Assembly: GCA_034509425.1 (NCBI GenBank)
Contig: JAVTVJ010000132.1
Span: forward strand, 4,361,470-4,425,469
Source of the DNA: Eopsaltria australis
Taxonomy: Eukaryota > Chordata > Aves > Passeriformes > Petroicidae
Direction: 5' to 3'
DNA: 64,000 bases
The position numbers and the translations under genes are program-made. Below, piece after piece: positions 27,424 to 40,000 of this stretch. A model generated the notes under the pieces. The model saw nothing but the letters and a program-made list of their open reading frames with translations, made no database searches and was not told the origin of the DNA. Positions within the stretch are counted from its first letter, which is position 1. Each line of letters starts with the position of its first letter.

Positions 27424-30400
27424 CTGCCAAACAACAAGAAGTGCAAAGGAATTTAAGAGCTCCTTTTTAAGGGACCTCCATTCCAAAGTTATGGTTTCAT
27501 TTGCATTTCTGCAGAAATTTTTGAAACTACTTAATGATGGACTGAAAGCTTCACACATTCCAGAAAATTACAGCACTATACCGTTCTTCCTGCTCCCAGT
27601 GCCTGCAGTGGAAGACTCTGGCACCAATGCAATGATACATCGTGTCATGATCAGTGTCTCCAGTTCAGACACAGGCAGTACTTCTCCCCATTTCAAAGAA
27701 ACCAGAACCATCCTGTCTCATACCTTTTGCACTGGATCCACAATACTCAGCAATGCAGCATTTAAATCCTACTTGCTTAGTTAAATGGCAGAGTACCCAA
27801 GACGTTTACACAATGCATTTGGGGAATACCAGAAGTGTCAAAGTCACAGCCATAAAGACTGAATGGGGAGTGCATAAACTACCCAAAAAATAATGCTTAC
27901 AGGAAGTAAAGTCTCCAGATTCCAACAGGAAAAGCAACAGCCTCTAACACCAGCTAACCAAAAGTATGCCTGGTGCAAGGTACAGCTGTGGCAGCAGAAA
28001 ACGGGATTTATATCCTGCAGAAGTGCTCCAGCCATGGGGTTATGGGGAACTCTCCTCTCCACTATGCTATGGCTTTAAACCCCACCTATACTGTAAAACA
28101 CAGATAGATTATTATCTTACACCCACATGTTCAGCAGTGGTAAGAATAAAGTTAGGTATCAAAAGAACTCAGCTGCAAAATGCCAGGGTCTAGAAGCATC
28201 CAAAGATTTTACTTCGAAGATGGCACTTCTGGACTAAAGCTCCCAAAGTGAACGAACACTTAAGATTTCTTGGGGATTCAACCATAACCCCTGACATTTT
28301 GTCCATGTAAGGAAAAAGCCTGAGCATAGTAAATGTAGCTTATTCACTGTGGACCTCAAGATGCAGATGGGAAAAGTCAGATTTTTCACCAAAGCAGCAT
28401 CTCCCTTTCTCACATGTATGAACAGTGATATCTGGACAGCTGATTCAAAACAAAACCATTTCCAAGGCTTCACCAGAGATGCAATTTCACCACACAGGAG
28501 ACAGCGCATGTTTCCCCATTTTGCAGGGGTAATGCCGAGGTTACAAACACATTTGTAAAAGCCCACAAGAAGACAAACACAGACCAGGACCATAAGTGCC
28601 AATCTCATTCTCCCACTGACAAAAATATCTTTCCAAAGGAGGTCACCACCTGTGAAGCCAGCATCCAGCTTAGCATACAGTAGTTGCAAGTAGTGGCTCT
28701 GGACCCTTAAATCCTTCTTTCCCCGAAGGTGAATTTAACACTTGTGAAAAATGTCACTGCTGGACACAGACATGCTCTTCTAACCCCACAAAAACACACA
28801 AAGAGGCAAGACAGAAGGATCCATCTACACCTTGTCCACCTCAGCCGACAGCTGGGGCAATTGTGGGAGGGACAGCTCGAGGCATGATACACCACAGATA
28901 TCACATGGTAATGACTTACAGCTGAGAAGGAGAAGCTGAATTTGTGACCTGGAGATGAAAGGTTCAGATGCTGTGAATTATTTAGTATTTTTCATTCTCC
29001 TCCTTCATATTTAATATGTTTTGCTAATGAACTGCAAGTCTCAGGGCACACAGTTACTAATGTGATACACATTCACATGGATTTGCCATCAAAATTCACA
29101 GTAATCTACAACAACATACGTTCTCATCCAGTGTAAATCGGTGATATATGCCAGCAGGGAGGGTTATCATGTCTCCTTTTTCCATGGAAATCCGAATCCA
29201 TTTGTCATCCTTGTCTCGAACATCAAAATAGCCAGATCCCTCTAAGATGTAGCGAATTTCATCATCAAGGTGTAAATGTTCTTCATAAAATGTTTTTATC
29301 TAGGGATAGCAAATATTTCGTAAAACTACTGAACATGGGAAAACTGCAAAGAAATCCGGTAGAAACAATAAATCTGGCAAAGCAGAGAAAGGCTTTCAAA
29401 GGGTAACTGTGTTTTAACTAAGAGGAGACCAACATGGTTAAGATGGCCAAGCCAGCCAGCCAGCCCGTCTCAGGACACATCTAAGCAGGCTCCTACATTT
29501 CCTCTGGAGGACAGGAACTCCTCTGACAAGAAACAGCAGCTCTAGCTGTACATAACCATTCTGTGAGTAACAGTAATGCTTACACCCTTTTGAAAGGGAG
29601 ATGGGTACAGCTTTCCACTGCAGGATTTGGTCCTTGCGCTTGCTCAGCTGGATCATTTTGTGCCTTTTTTTCCCCGCAATGTGCAGCACCAAAACAAAGC
29701 TGCAGATTATTCCCTCTCTTTTACACTTCTGTAGAGCTGAACTAGCTGCACAGGGTACTACTACTGTCTGTGAAAATGCATTTACTGCCAAACATGGCCC
29801 ACCTACAGCAATCTGATGTAAACAGTGTGACATGCCTGCCCACACACAGTGAGACCCAGCTCCAGGCTCTCATTCAAGACAGCAGCAGCAATATTCTCTT
29901 TTTTTCTGGAATGGTGAATTCTTTGTACATGCACAGAATATAAAACACATTTTAAAAATTCAATTAATGGAGACCTGAGAGGTTTAGTGCACAGTGAGCA
30001 GTGCAATGCCAGGTACCATCACCACCTGCTCAGGTCTGAATGATATTTAGCCACATTCGTACAGATGTCCTTGAGCCAGAAGTGATCCAGCACAGCATGA
30101 TGAGCAGAAGTCCCTACATCTTGTAAAGAATGGCCCATCTTTCTGTCAGAGCCTACCCAGGCCACCTACCTAATGAGTTACTACATAATTCATCTTCTCA
30201 CCAAGACAAAACCACTATAACACAATGGGCTTAAAACAAACCAGTAAATGGAAATTTAATAAAAATGTGAAAGTGTCATTGGGTTGCTGTCCTCAAGTCA
30301 GAGCAGCAAGCCAGCAGCACCTGAAGGCTGGGATGTGAAACCTCCTTCTAGGAGGCTCACCTGAATAGCATTGAGCTGTTAAAAAATTGTCAAGGTGTGA

Positions 30401-31370
30401 GCTGCCCAAGGTAAAAAAATCTCCTTGTACAAGGAACATATCCCTCCAATACCATGGGGTTAACACTCACTTCAAAAACACGCATTATGCAAGCAGCCAT
30501 TAGGATGTAAAAGCCTTCAAAGCCCAGGCCCAGCTTGCAGCCACTTGCCTTCATCCCAGAGAGGCTCTCTGAGGACAGGTCAGCATTGTCAGAATTCTCC
30601 TGGTAGGAATCTTAGTTTTGAAATTACAGTGATGGAAATGATCCTCAAAACCTTCGAAGGCAATCTATAGAGGCAAAAGACCTCTGCTATCTTTAAAATA
30701 GTATCAAATGTTCTTTTTCAATGTTAAGGACTCGGGAACAAGATGCATTTTAGACATGGAAGCCTCATCCCTGTGTCCCGCCGGGCTGTGTAGGTGTCAT
30801 ACGCTAGCCGCACGCTCCAGGGGCAAACAGCACAGAAACCCAAACTTTCGCATACCTTTTCCTCATAATTTGGAAGCTTGTCTTTATGTATGGTCACTAT
30901 ATCCATCCAAGAATAATTTTCTGCTCTCCGAATCTCTTTCAAGCACGGATCACTCTCATAGTTATCAGCATCCAACTAAGAAAATAGGCAGAGAGGGGGA
31001 AAAAATATCATTCGGACGCCATTGCTGAAGGCGGAACTCCCGGCACTCGCGGGAATCCCGAGGAGCCGGGAGTGCCAGGGCAGGCCGGTCGCTGCAGGCG
31101 GAGCCGCCGCAAGGACACGGAGTGCCTGTACCCGGCCCTCGCCCCGGCTGCCTCCCGCTCCCCGCGCGGCTCAGCCCGGCCCCGCGGCTCTGCGCCGCAC
31201 ACTCGGTGCACACCGCTGTACCCTCAGTACCCCCCCGGACCCCGCCGTACCCTGCGGTACACCACGCCGAGGCGGCGCAGCTGCTCCAGGCTGACGGCGC
31301 GGTTGGGCCGCTGCCGGTGCGGCGCCCGCTGGTCCTCCTGGGACTCGTCCATGTACCAGGCCTCCACCAT
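27292..31370 (-). CDS. ADI1: ADI1, acireductone dioxygenase 1 (methionine salvage), 4 exons, 183 aa
   Basis: Oxidises acireductone (1,2-dihydroxy-3-keto-5-methylthiopentene) to the methionine precursor 4-methylthio-2-oxobutanoate plus formate with Fe2+, in cytosol and nucleus; the vertebrate protein also binds the MT1-MMP cytoplasmic tail. Coding exons on the minus strand: 31251-31370, 30856-30975, 29120-29299, 27292-27423, all phase 0, of 40, 40, 60 and 43 codons plus stop. Total 183 residues against 179 in human. The cupin metal ligands are intact: His88 and His90 (in [12 protein letters not shown]), Glu94 and His133 (in LPAGIYHRF). Conserved ends are [10 protein letters not shown] at the N-terminus and [19 protein letters not shown] near the C-terminus. 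The start is the only ATG aligning with the family N-terminus and sits in a CpG island. The C-terminal tail (ADESHNGV) differs from human. No break is seen. Confidence 0.97.
27424..29119 (-). other. ADI1 intron 3
   Basis: 1.7 kb without a recognised exon. A 151-codon open frame lies on the minus strand at 28234-28689, but it has no familiar motif and no splice support, so it is regarded as chance. Nothing else stands out. Confidence 0.75.
29120..29299 (-). CDS. ADI1: ADI1 exon 3 (metal-binding)
   Basis: 60 codons, phase 0 on both sides; minus-strand acceptor ATCCCTAG, donor GTATGT. Starts [20 protein letters not shown] and continues through [20 protein letters not shown] to [14 protein letters not shown]. 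All four Fe/Ni ligands of the enzyme are in this exon. Confidence 0.97.
29300..30855 (-). other. ADI1 intron 2
   Basis: 1.56 kb of intronic sequence. No exon, RNA gene or clear repeat was recognised. Confidence 0.75.
30856..30975 (-). CDS. ADI1: ADI1 exon 2
   Basis: 40 codons, phase 0; minus-strand acceptor ATTTTCTTAG, donor GTATGC. It encodes [20 protein letters not shown] then [20 protein letters not shown], aligning with human DADKYENDPELEKIRRERN and the following segment. Confidence 0.97.
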
Positions 31371-31620
31371 CGCGCCGCCACAGCGTTCGCAGGGCCGGGC
31401 TGGCAGCGCGTCCCGCCCCGGCACTGCTCCAGGGCCCAGCGGCAAGCGGGACGGGCCCGCCCCGCGGCAGAGCCTCGCAGAGGCGCCATGGGCCGCTCCA
31501 AACACGCTGAGCAGGGTGCGGTGCGGAGCTCTCGTTTGAGGGAGCAGCTCCAGGCTGAGAGCCGAGTCTCCCAGGAGACCGGCCGGGGCTCGGGGTTTCT
31601 CACCCGCACCAACACCCGGG
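31010..31620. promoter_or_regulatory. ADI1: CpG island over ADI1 exon 1 and promoter
   Basis: Dense CpG and high G+C flanked by AT-rich DNA, covering intron 1, exon 1 and about 250 bases upstream of the ADI1 start. It is of the TATA-less housekeeping type; no TATA box is visible near the start. Long open frames seen here in other phases come from the G+C content. Confidence 0.85.
31251..31370 (-). CDS. ADI1: ADI1 exon 1 with start codon
   Basis: 40 codons from ATG at 31370; donor GTACGG. Encodes [20 protein letters not shown], then [20 protein letters not shown], which matches the family N-terminus up to the splice before LDAD. The frame stays open upstream, but that region is GC-rich 5' sequence without homology, so the ATG at 31370 is chosen. 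Confidence 0.95.
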
Positions 31621-33590
31621 GTCACCCGAGTGAACGACCATGGTGTTCGCATAGTATCTGCCCTCGCTGTAATGCTTTGACGGCACGTCTCAGGCTTAAA
31701 GGCCTGCAATGAAACCCCACAACATGGAAAATTTTTTTTAAAAGTAGGAGAAAAAGAAATAAAATGGTAAGACGAGTTATCTGTGCAAGCATGTGTTGTC
31801 TCCATCCCTAAAGACACATCCTCAGCGTCCTCCCCGAGCTGGAGTGAACAGAACACCCTGGGGTGTGTCCCCTCCAGCCTCCACACTTCTGAATTTATGT
31901 GATTCTGTGAGTCTGTATGGCAAATAAACCACCAGCCAGCTAAGCATGATATAAGAATGGATAGACAATTGAAACAATCCCTCCTTAGAATTTTTCTTCC
32001 TAGAAAAAGTTTTATACTTACCAAAGTGTCTCAACCACTACTATTCCAATTCTTATAAAAAGGTACCAGGTCCCTTTAATGTATTCAAGTTTAAGCACTA
32101 CTGGTTATCAGACAGATACTCTAGAAGCTGTGCTAAGGCAGATGGAGGACAAGGTGTTTTGGGACAGCCAGCACTGGATATCGAGGCTGCTGACAATATT
32201 CTCCTAAAGCTGCAGTGCTCTCATCCTTTGCAGGCCCTCAAGCCCCTGTTAAGTCCTTTGGAGAAGTACTATTTGTTTTCCATCCTTTAATCAGCCTTAA
32301 TCTTGTAACCTTCCTCTTTGCTTTCTTCTGTCCTGAATTTACAGAACAAGAATAAACATTCATATAAAACTGACATAAAATTCTGTCCTATTAGATTTTC
32401 TATTATAATCTACCTATAAGATTCAGGAAATAAAGCAGCCTAAATTCAGTATTACACAGTTGTTATGATTTACGCATCATCTTACAGTTTTTTCCAAAGC
32501 TTCTGCTTCAAAAAAATACTGATTTCCATACAATAAATAGGATTTACTTGTTTAACTGAATATGTAAGATAGGCAAGTTACTAGACATTTGATTGGGGTG
32601 GTGGGTCTTTGCAGCCAAACTTCTAAAGTAAATAGATAATTGTGTGCATATATACAAAGAAGCAGAGGGGCCAATCCAATCAGTGCCCCTAGATGAGCTT
32701 CAATATGCAGTTTTAGATGAGAGAAAAAAATAAAAATCCTCACTTATCTATTAACTACTGAATAGCCAGTTTCCTCCTCCTGCCACAACCATGTAACTAA
32801 ATATGTAAAACCTCACACTTTGCCTCAGGAAAGATATTATAATGCATGAGAACTATTAGGTAATAAACTTCTGCAGCTCTAACCATCTGTATAGAAACTA
32901 ACAAATATAAAAACATTTCAGAGACTTCTAGCTTAAGCCCTACAAAGGGTACAAGGGTACAAAGGTACTCTATAGAGAAGTTGACACAAATAACACAACA
33001 AACCTGTTTGCTTTTCCTGTATACTTGCATAGAAAATAAACCCATGTTGATTACTGGCAATTAGTCTGCAATTCAAGTGCACATTAGCCATTCCATTAAT
33101 CCCATAATTGACTGGTAAAAATGAAGTCAAACACTTGAGATCTGGAAGGTATTGAGAACCTTATCTTCTAGTCCCATTTCAGATGAAACAGTCAATTACT
33201 ACCTTCGGGACAGCACTGAAGAGGAACTAACAATGCTAATGAGAACCAGGATGCATAGAAAAAGACTACTTAATGGAAACAGGAAGCCAAAGAGCTTGGA
33301 CATGAAGCAGGTAGAACAGTAAAAATTCATAGTTCGAGGTTTCTTGTGACCTGGCTTTGTTCATGCTACTCTGCAAAATAACATGATAAAAGAAAGCTAC
33401 TGATGCTGTAGCTGATACTGTGAGGCACACACAAGTCAGTGCTACAAGCCCATCTGTGGAGCAGTTATTGCCACTACCAGAATGCCAGAGTGGACTAATG
33501 GATGTCTATGTTAGGTGACCTCCTAGCAAATCAACCAACCCCAATGTCTGCCCCAGCTCCAGCTATTTTGGGCTGCAATATATACCTCTG
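31621..33590. other. Intergenic region between ADI1 and RNASEH1
   Basis: Spacer between the ADI1 promoter and the RNASEH1 3' end; both genes are on the minus strand. A possible decayed CR1-type tail ('tgtgattctgtgagtctg') lies near 31898-31915. No gene was recognised in the rest. Confidence 0.7.
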
Positions 33591-33592
33591 TA

Positions 33593-33610
33593 CAAAAAAA
33601 AAAAAAAAAA
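33593..33610. repeat. poly-A run (poly-T on the minus strand)
   Basis: A-run on plus, hence a T-run on minus, only a few bases downstream of the RNASEH1 AATAAA. On the transcript strand it could serve as a U-rich downstream element for 3' end formation. Confidence 0.85.
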
Positions 33611-33612
33611 TA

Positions 33613-33618
33613 TTTATT
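33613..33618 (-). terminator. RNASEH1: RNASEH1 poly(A) signal AATAAA (minus strand)
   Basis: The first AATAAA on the minus strand after the RNASEH1 stop, about 330 bases downstream of it, immediately followed by a long T-run. A 3' UTR of about 350 bases is implied. Confidence 0.65.
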
Positions 33619-33945
33619 TCACCAAGAGGAAAATACAGAACACTTCAATTTAAAATTACTTCTTCAGAAGGCTGTCTTTACAGTGAATTCTTAAGTACAC
33701 AAGACAGCTAAAAACACTGACCACAACCCTTCCAACTGGAGACTCAGTATCATCAGCTAAATATTGTCTCAACTGTAAAACAAATGCAGTTAGAAGAAAG
33801 TGTGATTTTTTCCTTCCCAGAAGTTGGTTTATATTTACTGCTTCAACCCAGAAAGAAGTACAGCTCAAAGTTCAACTCCAAAACAAGTTGTTGCTGTCAT
33901 GTTAGGCCTTTTCCTGTCAGTGCAACAGTCTCTAGTCCCAGGACA

Positions 33946-34032
33946 TCAGCACTTCTCTTTACAAGCTCCTTCTCTTGCTAGTCTATCAGCTTCTTCGTTT
34001 CCTCGGAAGCCAGCATGACCTGGAATATGCAT
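33946..34032 (-). CDS. RNASEH1: RNASEH1 exon 8 (terminal)
   Basis: 28 codons and TGA after a minus-strand TGTCCTGACAG acceptor. It encodes [20 protein letters not shown] then EGACKEKC. It carries the flexible His276 and the last catalytic Asp286. The tail CKEKC differs from the human KQSED ending. Confidence 0.96.
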   Translation of the reverse strand: MHIPGHAGFRGNEEADRLAREGACKEKC

Positions 34033-37000
34033 CTGTCAGGACAAAATACAGGAGTGTTAGATATGGAAGAAACCAGAAAGATACATGAAATTTGATCAAG
34101 CAATGCTCTGTCATTGATAGTACAGGAGCACCTCCCTCAGAGGTGCTCACCTAATATTTAGCCCTTAGGTGTACGTCCCAGGGATTTTCATTGTCTCTCT
34201 TCCTCTAAGGGAACTCTTGCCAAACTGTGAGTATCATCTTTATGGGAATCAGTGAACAGCATAAGGACCAGCTAACCTATCCTTTAAGAAATGCAGACAA
34301 CAGCTCCAACTCAAGATTCCCATCTTCCCGCATTTAGTGCTTAAACTGAGTTAATCTTTCCCCAAAAGCCAAAGACATCTATTCCACTAAAAGCCTTGAT
34401 AGTGACACCACTCACTTAGGATACAAACATAAGGTATTAAAGACCCTCTCAATTTTCAGATATCTTAATAGTCCATTCATCAGTCAAGAACTGAAAGGAA
34501 CTTCCAACTCTTAAGCCCATCCTTGTCAGACGGAAGGGTGGAGTAGGAAGGTGAGGAAGAAAATCAAGCTTGCTATTTGACAAGATCTGAGAGGGGACAA
34601 GCATGAAGTGTGTGTGAGACGACATTAGATTTACATGGCAAGGTTTTGGTACCATGTGGAGGGCTGTAGGTGTGGATTCTGTGAAGACACCAGCAGTGCC
34701 CCTACATGAGAGAGAGCCAGACCCAGACAGCTCCAAAAGAGACCCACAGTTAGACACAGCTCAGCCCATCAGCAAAGTTGATGGCTCTTCCATGATAACA
34801 TGCTTAAGAAAGGGTAAAAATGCTGCCAAACAGCAACAGAAAAGAGTGAGAATATGGGAGAGAAACAGCTCTGCAGACACTAAGGCCAGTGCTGAAGGAG
34901 GAGGTGCTACAGGCACCTGAGCAGGGATTTCCCTGCAGCCTGTGGTGCAGACCACAGTCAGTCAGCCTGTCCCCCCTATAGCCCAGGGAGGGCCACAGTG
35001 GAGCAGAGATTTGCCTACAGCCCATGGAGTACTCTGTATGCATACAACACTCCTTCTGAAACAAAATTCATCCCACCTCTTCTTAAGAGATTCAGGTTTA
35101 AGAAGTGTGCATAAAGGAGTATCTTTTAATTAGGTAAAATACTTCCAAGAACAGCTGAACTTAGTTGGTCTTTAAATTTTTACGCTTTCTCCTCAACAGA
35201 AAATAGGTGTAGCTATAGAAAAATCTCATCAGCCTCAGCCTGTAACTTGCAGTCACCAACTCTGTAACACAGAACAACATTAACAGAATATCTGCAATAA
35301 ATTCCCATTAAAAAAGCCGCACATTAAATATCTGCATGACCCTGTTTTCTACAGAGTAAAGACAGAAGCTGAGTAGACATGCCATTAGCAGCTGCAAAGT
35401 CAACTGTACACACATTTGCTCAAATCAGTGGTCTTATACAATTAGGCTAAAATCTAAGAGGCGAAGGAATATATTCCCTAAAGTGTTAAGCACTGATATT
35501 AGAGGTTATAGAAAAATACATTTTACCAGAAATACCTGTATAGAAGTTGGTTTACTTCTTTACCGGAGAGCAAAACAACTTAAAAATTGTTATTTTAAAG
35601 ACCTTTTCATACCAATTTTTGTTAGAAGAAACACAGTTAAGGCACAGAAAACCAGAGTTAGTTTATTTGGGGTTACACACACCCAGTTTAAAGACACTCA
35701 TGTGAATGATTTACTCCAACAAACAAACGAACATCCTAGAGAGTTCTGAAAAGCAAATACAGATATTCAGCTATGACACAAGACAGTTATATGCTAAGGT
35801 TAGATTTCCAGAAACAGAAACTGCATCTACTAACAGCACTAACAAACTAAGAATTATTATTGCAGGCATTTTCTAAGCAGTAAAAAGAGACAGGAAAAAA
35901 TATAAATATTCATTTAAATAAATAAAATACTGGGTCCAAGAATCTGGGTTATGTTGCAAATTTGCTTTAAACACAAAAAGCTTCTCTGTATTTTCAGTTT
36001 TACTTAAGGATGTACAATATTATGCTCTACAAAATTCTTAGTTATGATCACACTTCTAAGTTTTTACCAGAAACGTGTTTAAGATGTCATTAAGAGTAAG
36101 AAACAAGGAACTTACCCACTGAATTTCTATGTCTTTTGCTAGACTATCGAGTCTTTCAAAATCTTCTTTATTTATTACACTTCCTCCTGAACTTGTTCTC
36201 CAGCCATTTGTTTTCCAGTTGTCAACCCAGCTCGTAATACCTGTGCAAAGGGAGTATCACCATAAGAGTGCTACTAAAGAAGCCAGCAAGGGTCAAGATG
36301 GAGCCAACAGCCTTTTAACAAGACATTACCTCTGTACAAAGTCCCAGGCAAAAACTTTTAATACATACTCTGAGCACATATCATCTCTGGCTAGTCTTCC
36401 AGTATAGCCTAAAAGCTTGGAAGCAAGAGAACTTGAATGTACTTCACAGGTGTGTGTTAAAGACAGCCTCTCCAATCCAAGCAAAACAACAAAAAACCTA
36501 CAGGTTACCACATCAACTTCAAAGTAATTTCCTGAGTACAGCTTTAACAGCCTATACATGAAGGACATTTTCTTCTAGATCTTGTGTCACACTGAACACC
36601 TCAAGACAGAAATCCTGTTGTTACTTCCGTCAGCATTTGCTGCAACAGACACTTGGACTCTACTTCTATTTCCTACAGTTAGCAGGCAATGTGTGATACT
36701 TTGGAGTTTTCCCCCAAGCAGTCATGAGTGATAAGTTATGCACTGTCTTCCTTACATTCCTCTCTTCAGGACTCAGAATGTTCTGTGGGTCTTATGTAAT
36801 GAAAAAGCATGCAGTGTCTTTAAGGATCAGGAAAATTAAAACCGTTAACTTACCATTAATAGTAAACTTGCTATCAGTGTAGATTATTAACTTCTTGATG
36901 TTCTGACTCTTGGCTTGCTCTATTGCTTTGCAGGCTGCCTTAAGAACATTTCAATACAATCACAGTTCAGAAAGAATTTTGACCACATGGAATGAAAATA

Positions 37001-40000
37001 CCAACAAAATACCTGATGCTAACACAGAACTACAGAGTATTACTGTAACCTCTCCACCAAGGGTTATCAACATGTTTTAGTGCAGAGGACCCCAAAATTG
37101 TGTATGCAGATGATACCTTTATGATTCAAGCAAAGAGGCAGGCACTTTAGTTTCAATGGCAAACAAAACTTCATAACATTCAGATGTTCAACTGTGTGCT
37201 GGAGGAGTAGCTCTCTGACCCATTTTCTAACTATCAAAACCTCTACCAGCACCAAGACATTTTCTCCAAAACTCTGAGGAGGAAGAATTCATATCAATTC
37301 CAACAGTCTGGAAGCCTTAACAGGTTGGGGGTTTTTTTGGTGCTCTGAAATTTAACAGGGAGAAGTGGCTGGTTGTGGATGTAGAACTGAAAAGCTCTTT
37401 AATGACAAGTCTGACCACTGGCACACCAACACCACCTCTGACTGTCTCTAAAATGAACTTTGTAGTTTTTAAGCACATCAATTGCCCACTTCAGGTCATC
37501 TCCAAACATGGAGTGTGGGATAACAGCAATACCATAATTAAGAGGAGACGAGAAGGGAAGACTAAATCTGCTGTTGCAAACAGAAGTTAGTCAGGAGCCT
37601 AGAACTGTTTTTTATGTTTATCTAAGGATTATGATACTCTGATCCTGCCATAGTAAGAAGCTGACTCTCCTCTTAACCAGTACTCAGCAGCCCTCACTGA
37701 AACATTAAAAATTAAGGGAATCCATACAGATTTGAGAGCCAGACTTTTGTAATGTAAGGTTGTTTAAATAGCTGAGTTTGGTGGCATTTGGGAATTCTCA
37801 AGGTAAATTACATTGTTCAAAGCCAATAAAGACCAATAAAAATTGAAGATAACTATTTGTTTGAAGCCATAACTCTGGATATTTTTCATATTTCCCTTAA
37901 GAGCTCCATACTGGTTTCCAGAAACCAGAGTAGAAATAGACGGCATGAAAGTGCAGTTGCAGTCTAACGTGGAGAAGCATTTCAGGACATTTACTACTTA
38001 CATGGATTTCTGCTCTTTGATTAGTCTGCCGTCCAGGAAGTCTTTCACTGGTATTTCTGTGTCCAAAGAACAAATAGTAGATTAGTTATCCCAAGTATTC
38101 ATAATGGTGTATAATGGCTACACATTAAAAAATAAAGACAAGAGGGTTACTTTTGTTTTTATAAAAAAGGATGAATGGATATTCTAGCTCTAGCTTTCAT
38201 CTGCATAAAGCAACCTGCATATCTGGACCTGACATCAATATGACATGACATTTGTCAATTTCTGTGCACACCAATTTCTATTTTAAAACTTTCCACATTA
38301 CTTGAATTCTAGCTTCAGCCCTCAAAATATTATTTCCAGTTGATTTTTCCCAGAGAAGCTGCTTTCTCTGTTCCCCTCAGTATCTCCTGACTCAGTCTCA
38401 TAATACTGTCATTATAAGTGTGAACAACAGTTTCATACTTAAAAGGAGAATGGTATTGTAAATCACATAAAAATCAAACAGAATATGTTAATAAAATGAA
38501 AAAAAAAAAAATTCCATTGAGCTACTTACAAAGGGTGGCCTGGCCCCCAGTAGACACCTATTCCAGCACGTGCCCTATTACGTCCATTACCAGTGCAACA
38601 ACCATCGGTATAAACAACTGCAAAGTCACCTACAAAAAAAATTACCAAAATCAGAAGTTCAAGCACTTCTTCATAAACATGGACTATTCAAGATGAAAGG
38701 TTTTGCCACCATATTAATGCCCAAAACCTCCTTCCCCAGAGAGCCCTTCCAAAAGGTAACTGCAGAAGCCATGTGAATTAGCAGTGCAGAACACCACACA
38801 ACCCACTGCAGCTCAATATCCTCACTGCTCTCAAACTGTCAGCCTCAAGATGAACCTCTGCCCCAAGTCCCATACTTCTTGCTACAGTTCATATCTTCTT
38901 CAAAACTTCCCAGCTATCTCCAAACATTTAAATATATATAGTCTATAACCCAGACACACCTATAATAGTATGATTAAGCTACATGTTGATACCAGTTAAA
39001 AGCAACCAATATTACACTGAAAGACAATGTGAACAAATAGATCATGGCTCACATTTTCATTTCAAAAAGAAATAATGGCTCTGATACTGTCATATACAAG
39101 CCTCCCTGGAAGTTTTCTAATAGTTACACTTGTTGCTTGTTACAGTAAACGAATGAAAAGAATTAAAGGAATGATCAAAGACCTCACCCATATATGAAAA
39201 CTTATCTTCACTGACTGTTGGTGTTGAGCACACTGAATGTACTTCATCATGTTTTACACGCTTTGTAATCTGCTCTTCGTTTCTAGACTGTTCATATGGC
39301 CTTTTACATGTACTGCAACACACGGCATTTAATTCTGGGTCCTCTCTCTGGCTGCCACTTTCTTGTGTTACAGCTGGAAGCCCAAATGCCCCTTCCAAAA
39401 AAAAAAAAAAAAGGAAGTTCAGCAAAATCAAATTTTATTTGAAACGACTGCTTCTAAAGACAACAGCTGTTAGCAGCAATTAGCAATGTTAGTCCGTTAT
39501 CTGGCACCACCCCAAACTATTACGCAAAAGAAGTAAAATACGCAAGTCGTTCTTCATCCTAAATCAAACTAAAGAGCAAACACACATGCAAGGGCCCTTA
39601 CAGCTGAACACGAACACGGAACAAGCAACGCTCCCCACGCACCCACAGAAACACTGTCACATCCATCGCCGTGCCCGGAGGCCATCGCCACGGCGCTGCG
39701 CCAGTGACGAGCAACGAACAGGGGCTGGTGCCCACGTTCCGGCAGCAGCCGCAGCGCCGGCACAGCCGCCGTGCCTGCCCCGAGCCCCGGCGGGACCCCC
39801 GGCCGCCCTCCCTCCCCTTCTCCCCGCGGGCGGCGGGACGCGCTACCTGCCGGCTCGGACTGCTGCTGCTGCGGCCCCGCGATGCCGCCGCGCACGAACG
39901 TCCAGGCGTCCTTCTCGCTGGCGAACTTCTTGAAGCTGGCGGAGGGGAACTTGTTCACCTGCTCCTGGCACTCCGCCCTGCAACAGAGCGGCCAGCGGTG

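Noticed and set aside
28234..28689. 151-codon open frame on the minus strand in ADI1 intron 3
   Set aside because: No recognisable motif, no splice sites in phase with ADI1 exons, and composition like the surrounding intron.
31122..32024. Long open frames (up to about 266 codons) on both strands over ADI1 exon 1
   Set aside because: They lie in a CpG island where stop codons are rare. Only the 40-codon stretch from 31370 down to 31251 has homology, and splicing joins it to ADI1 exon 2.
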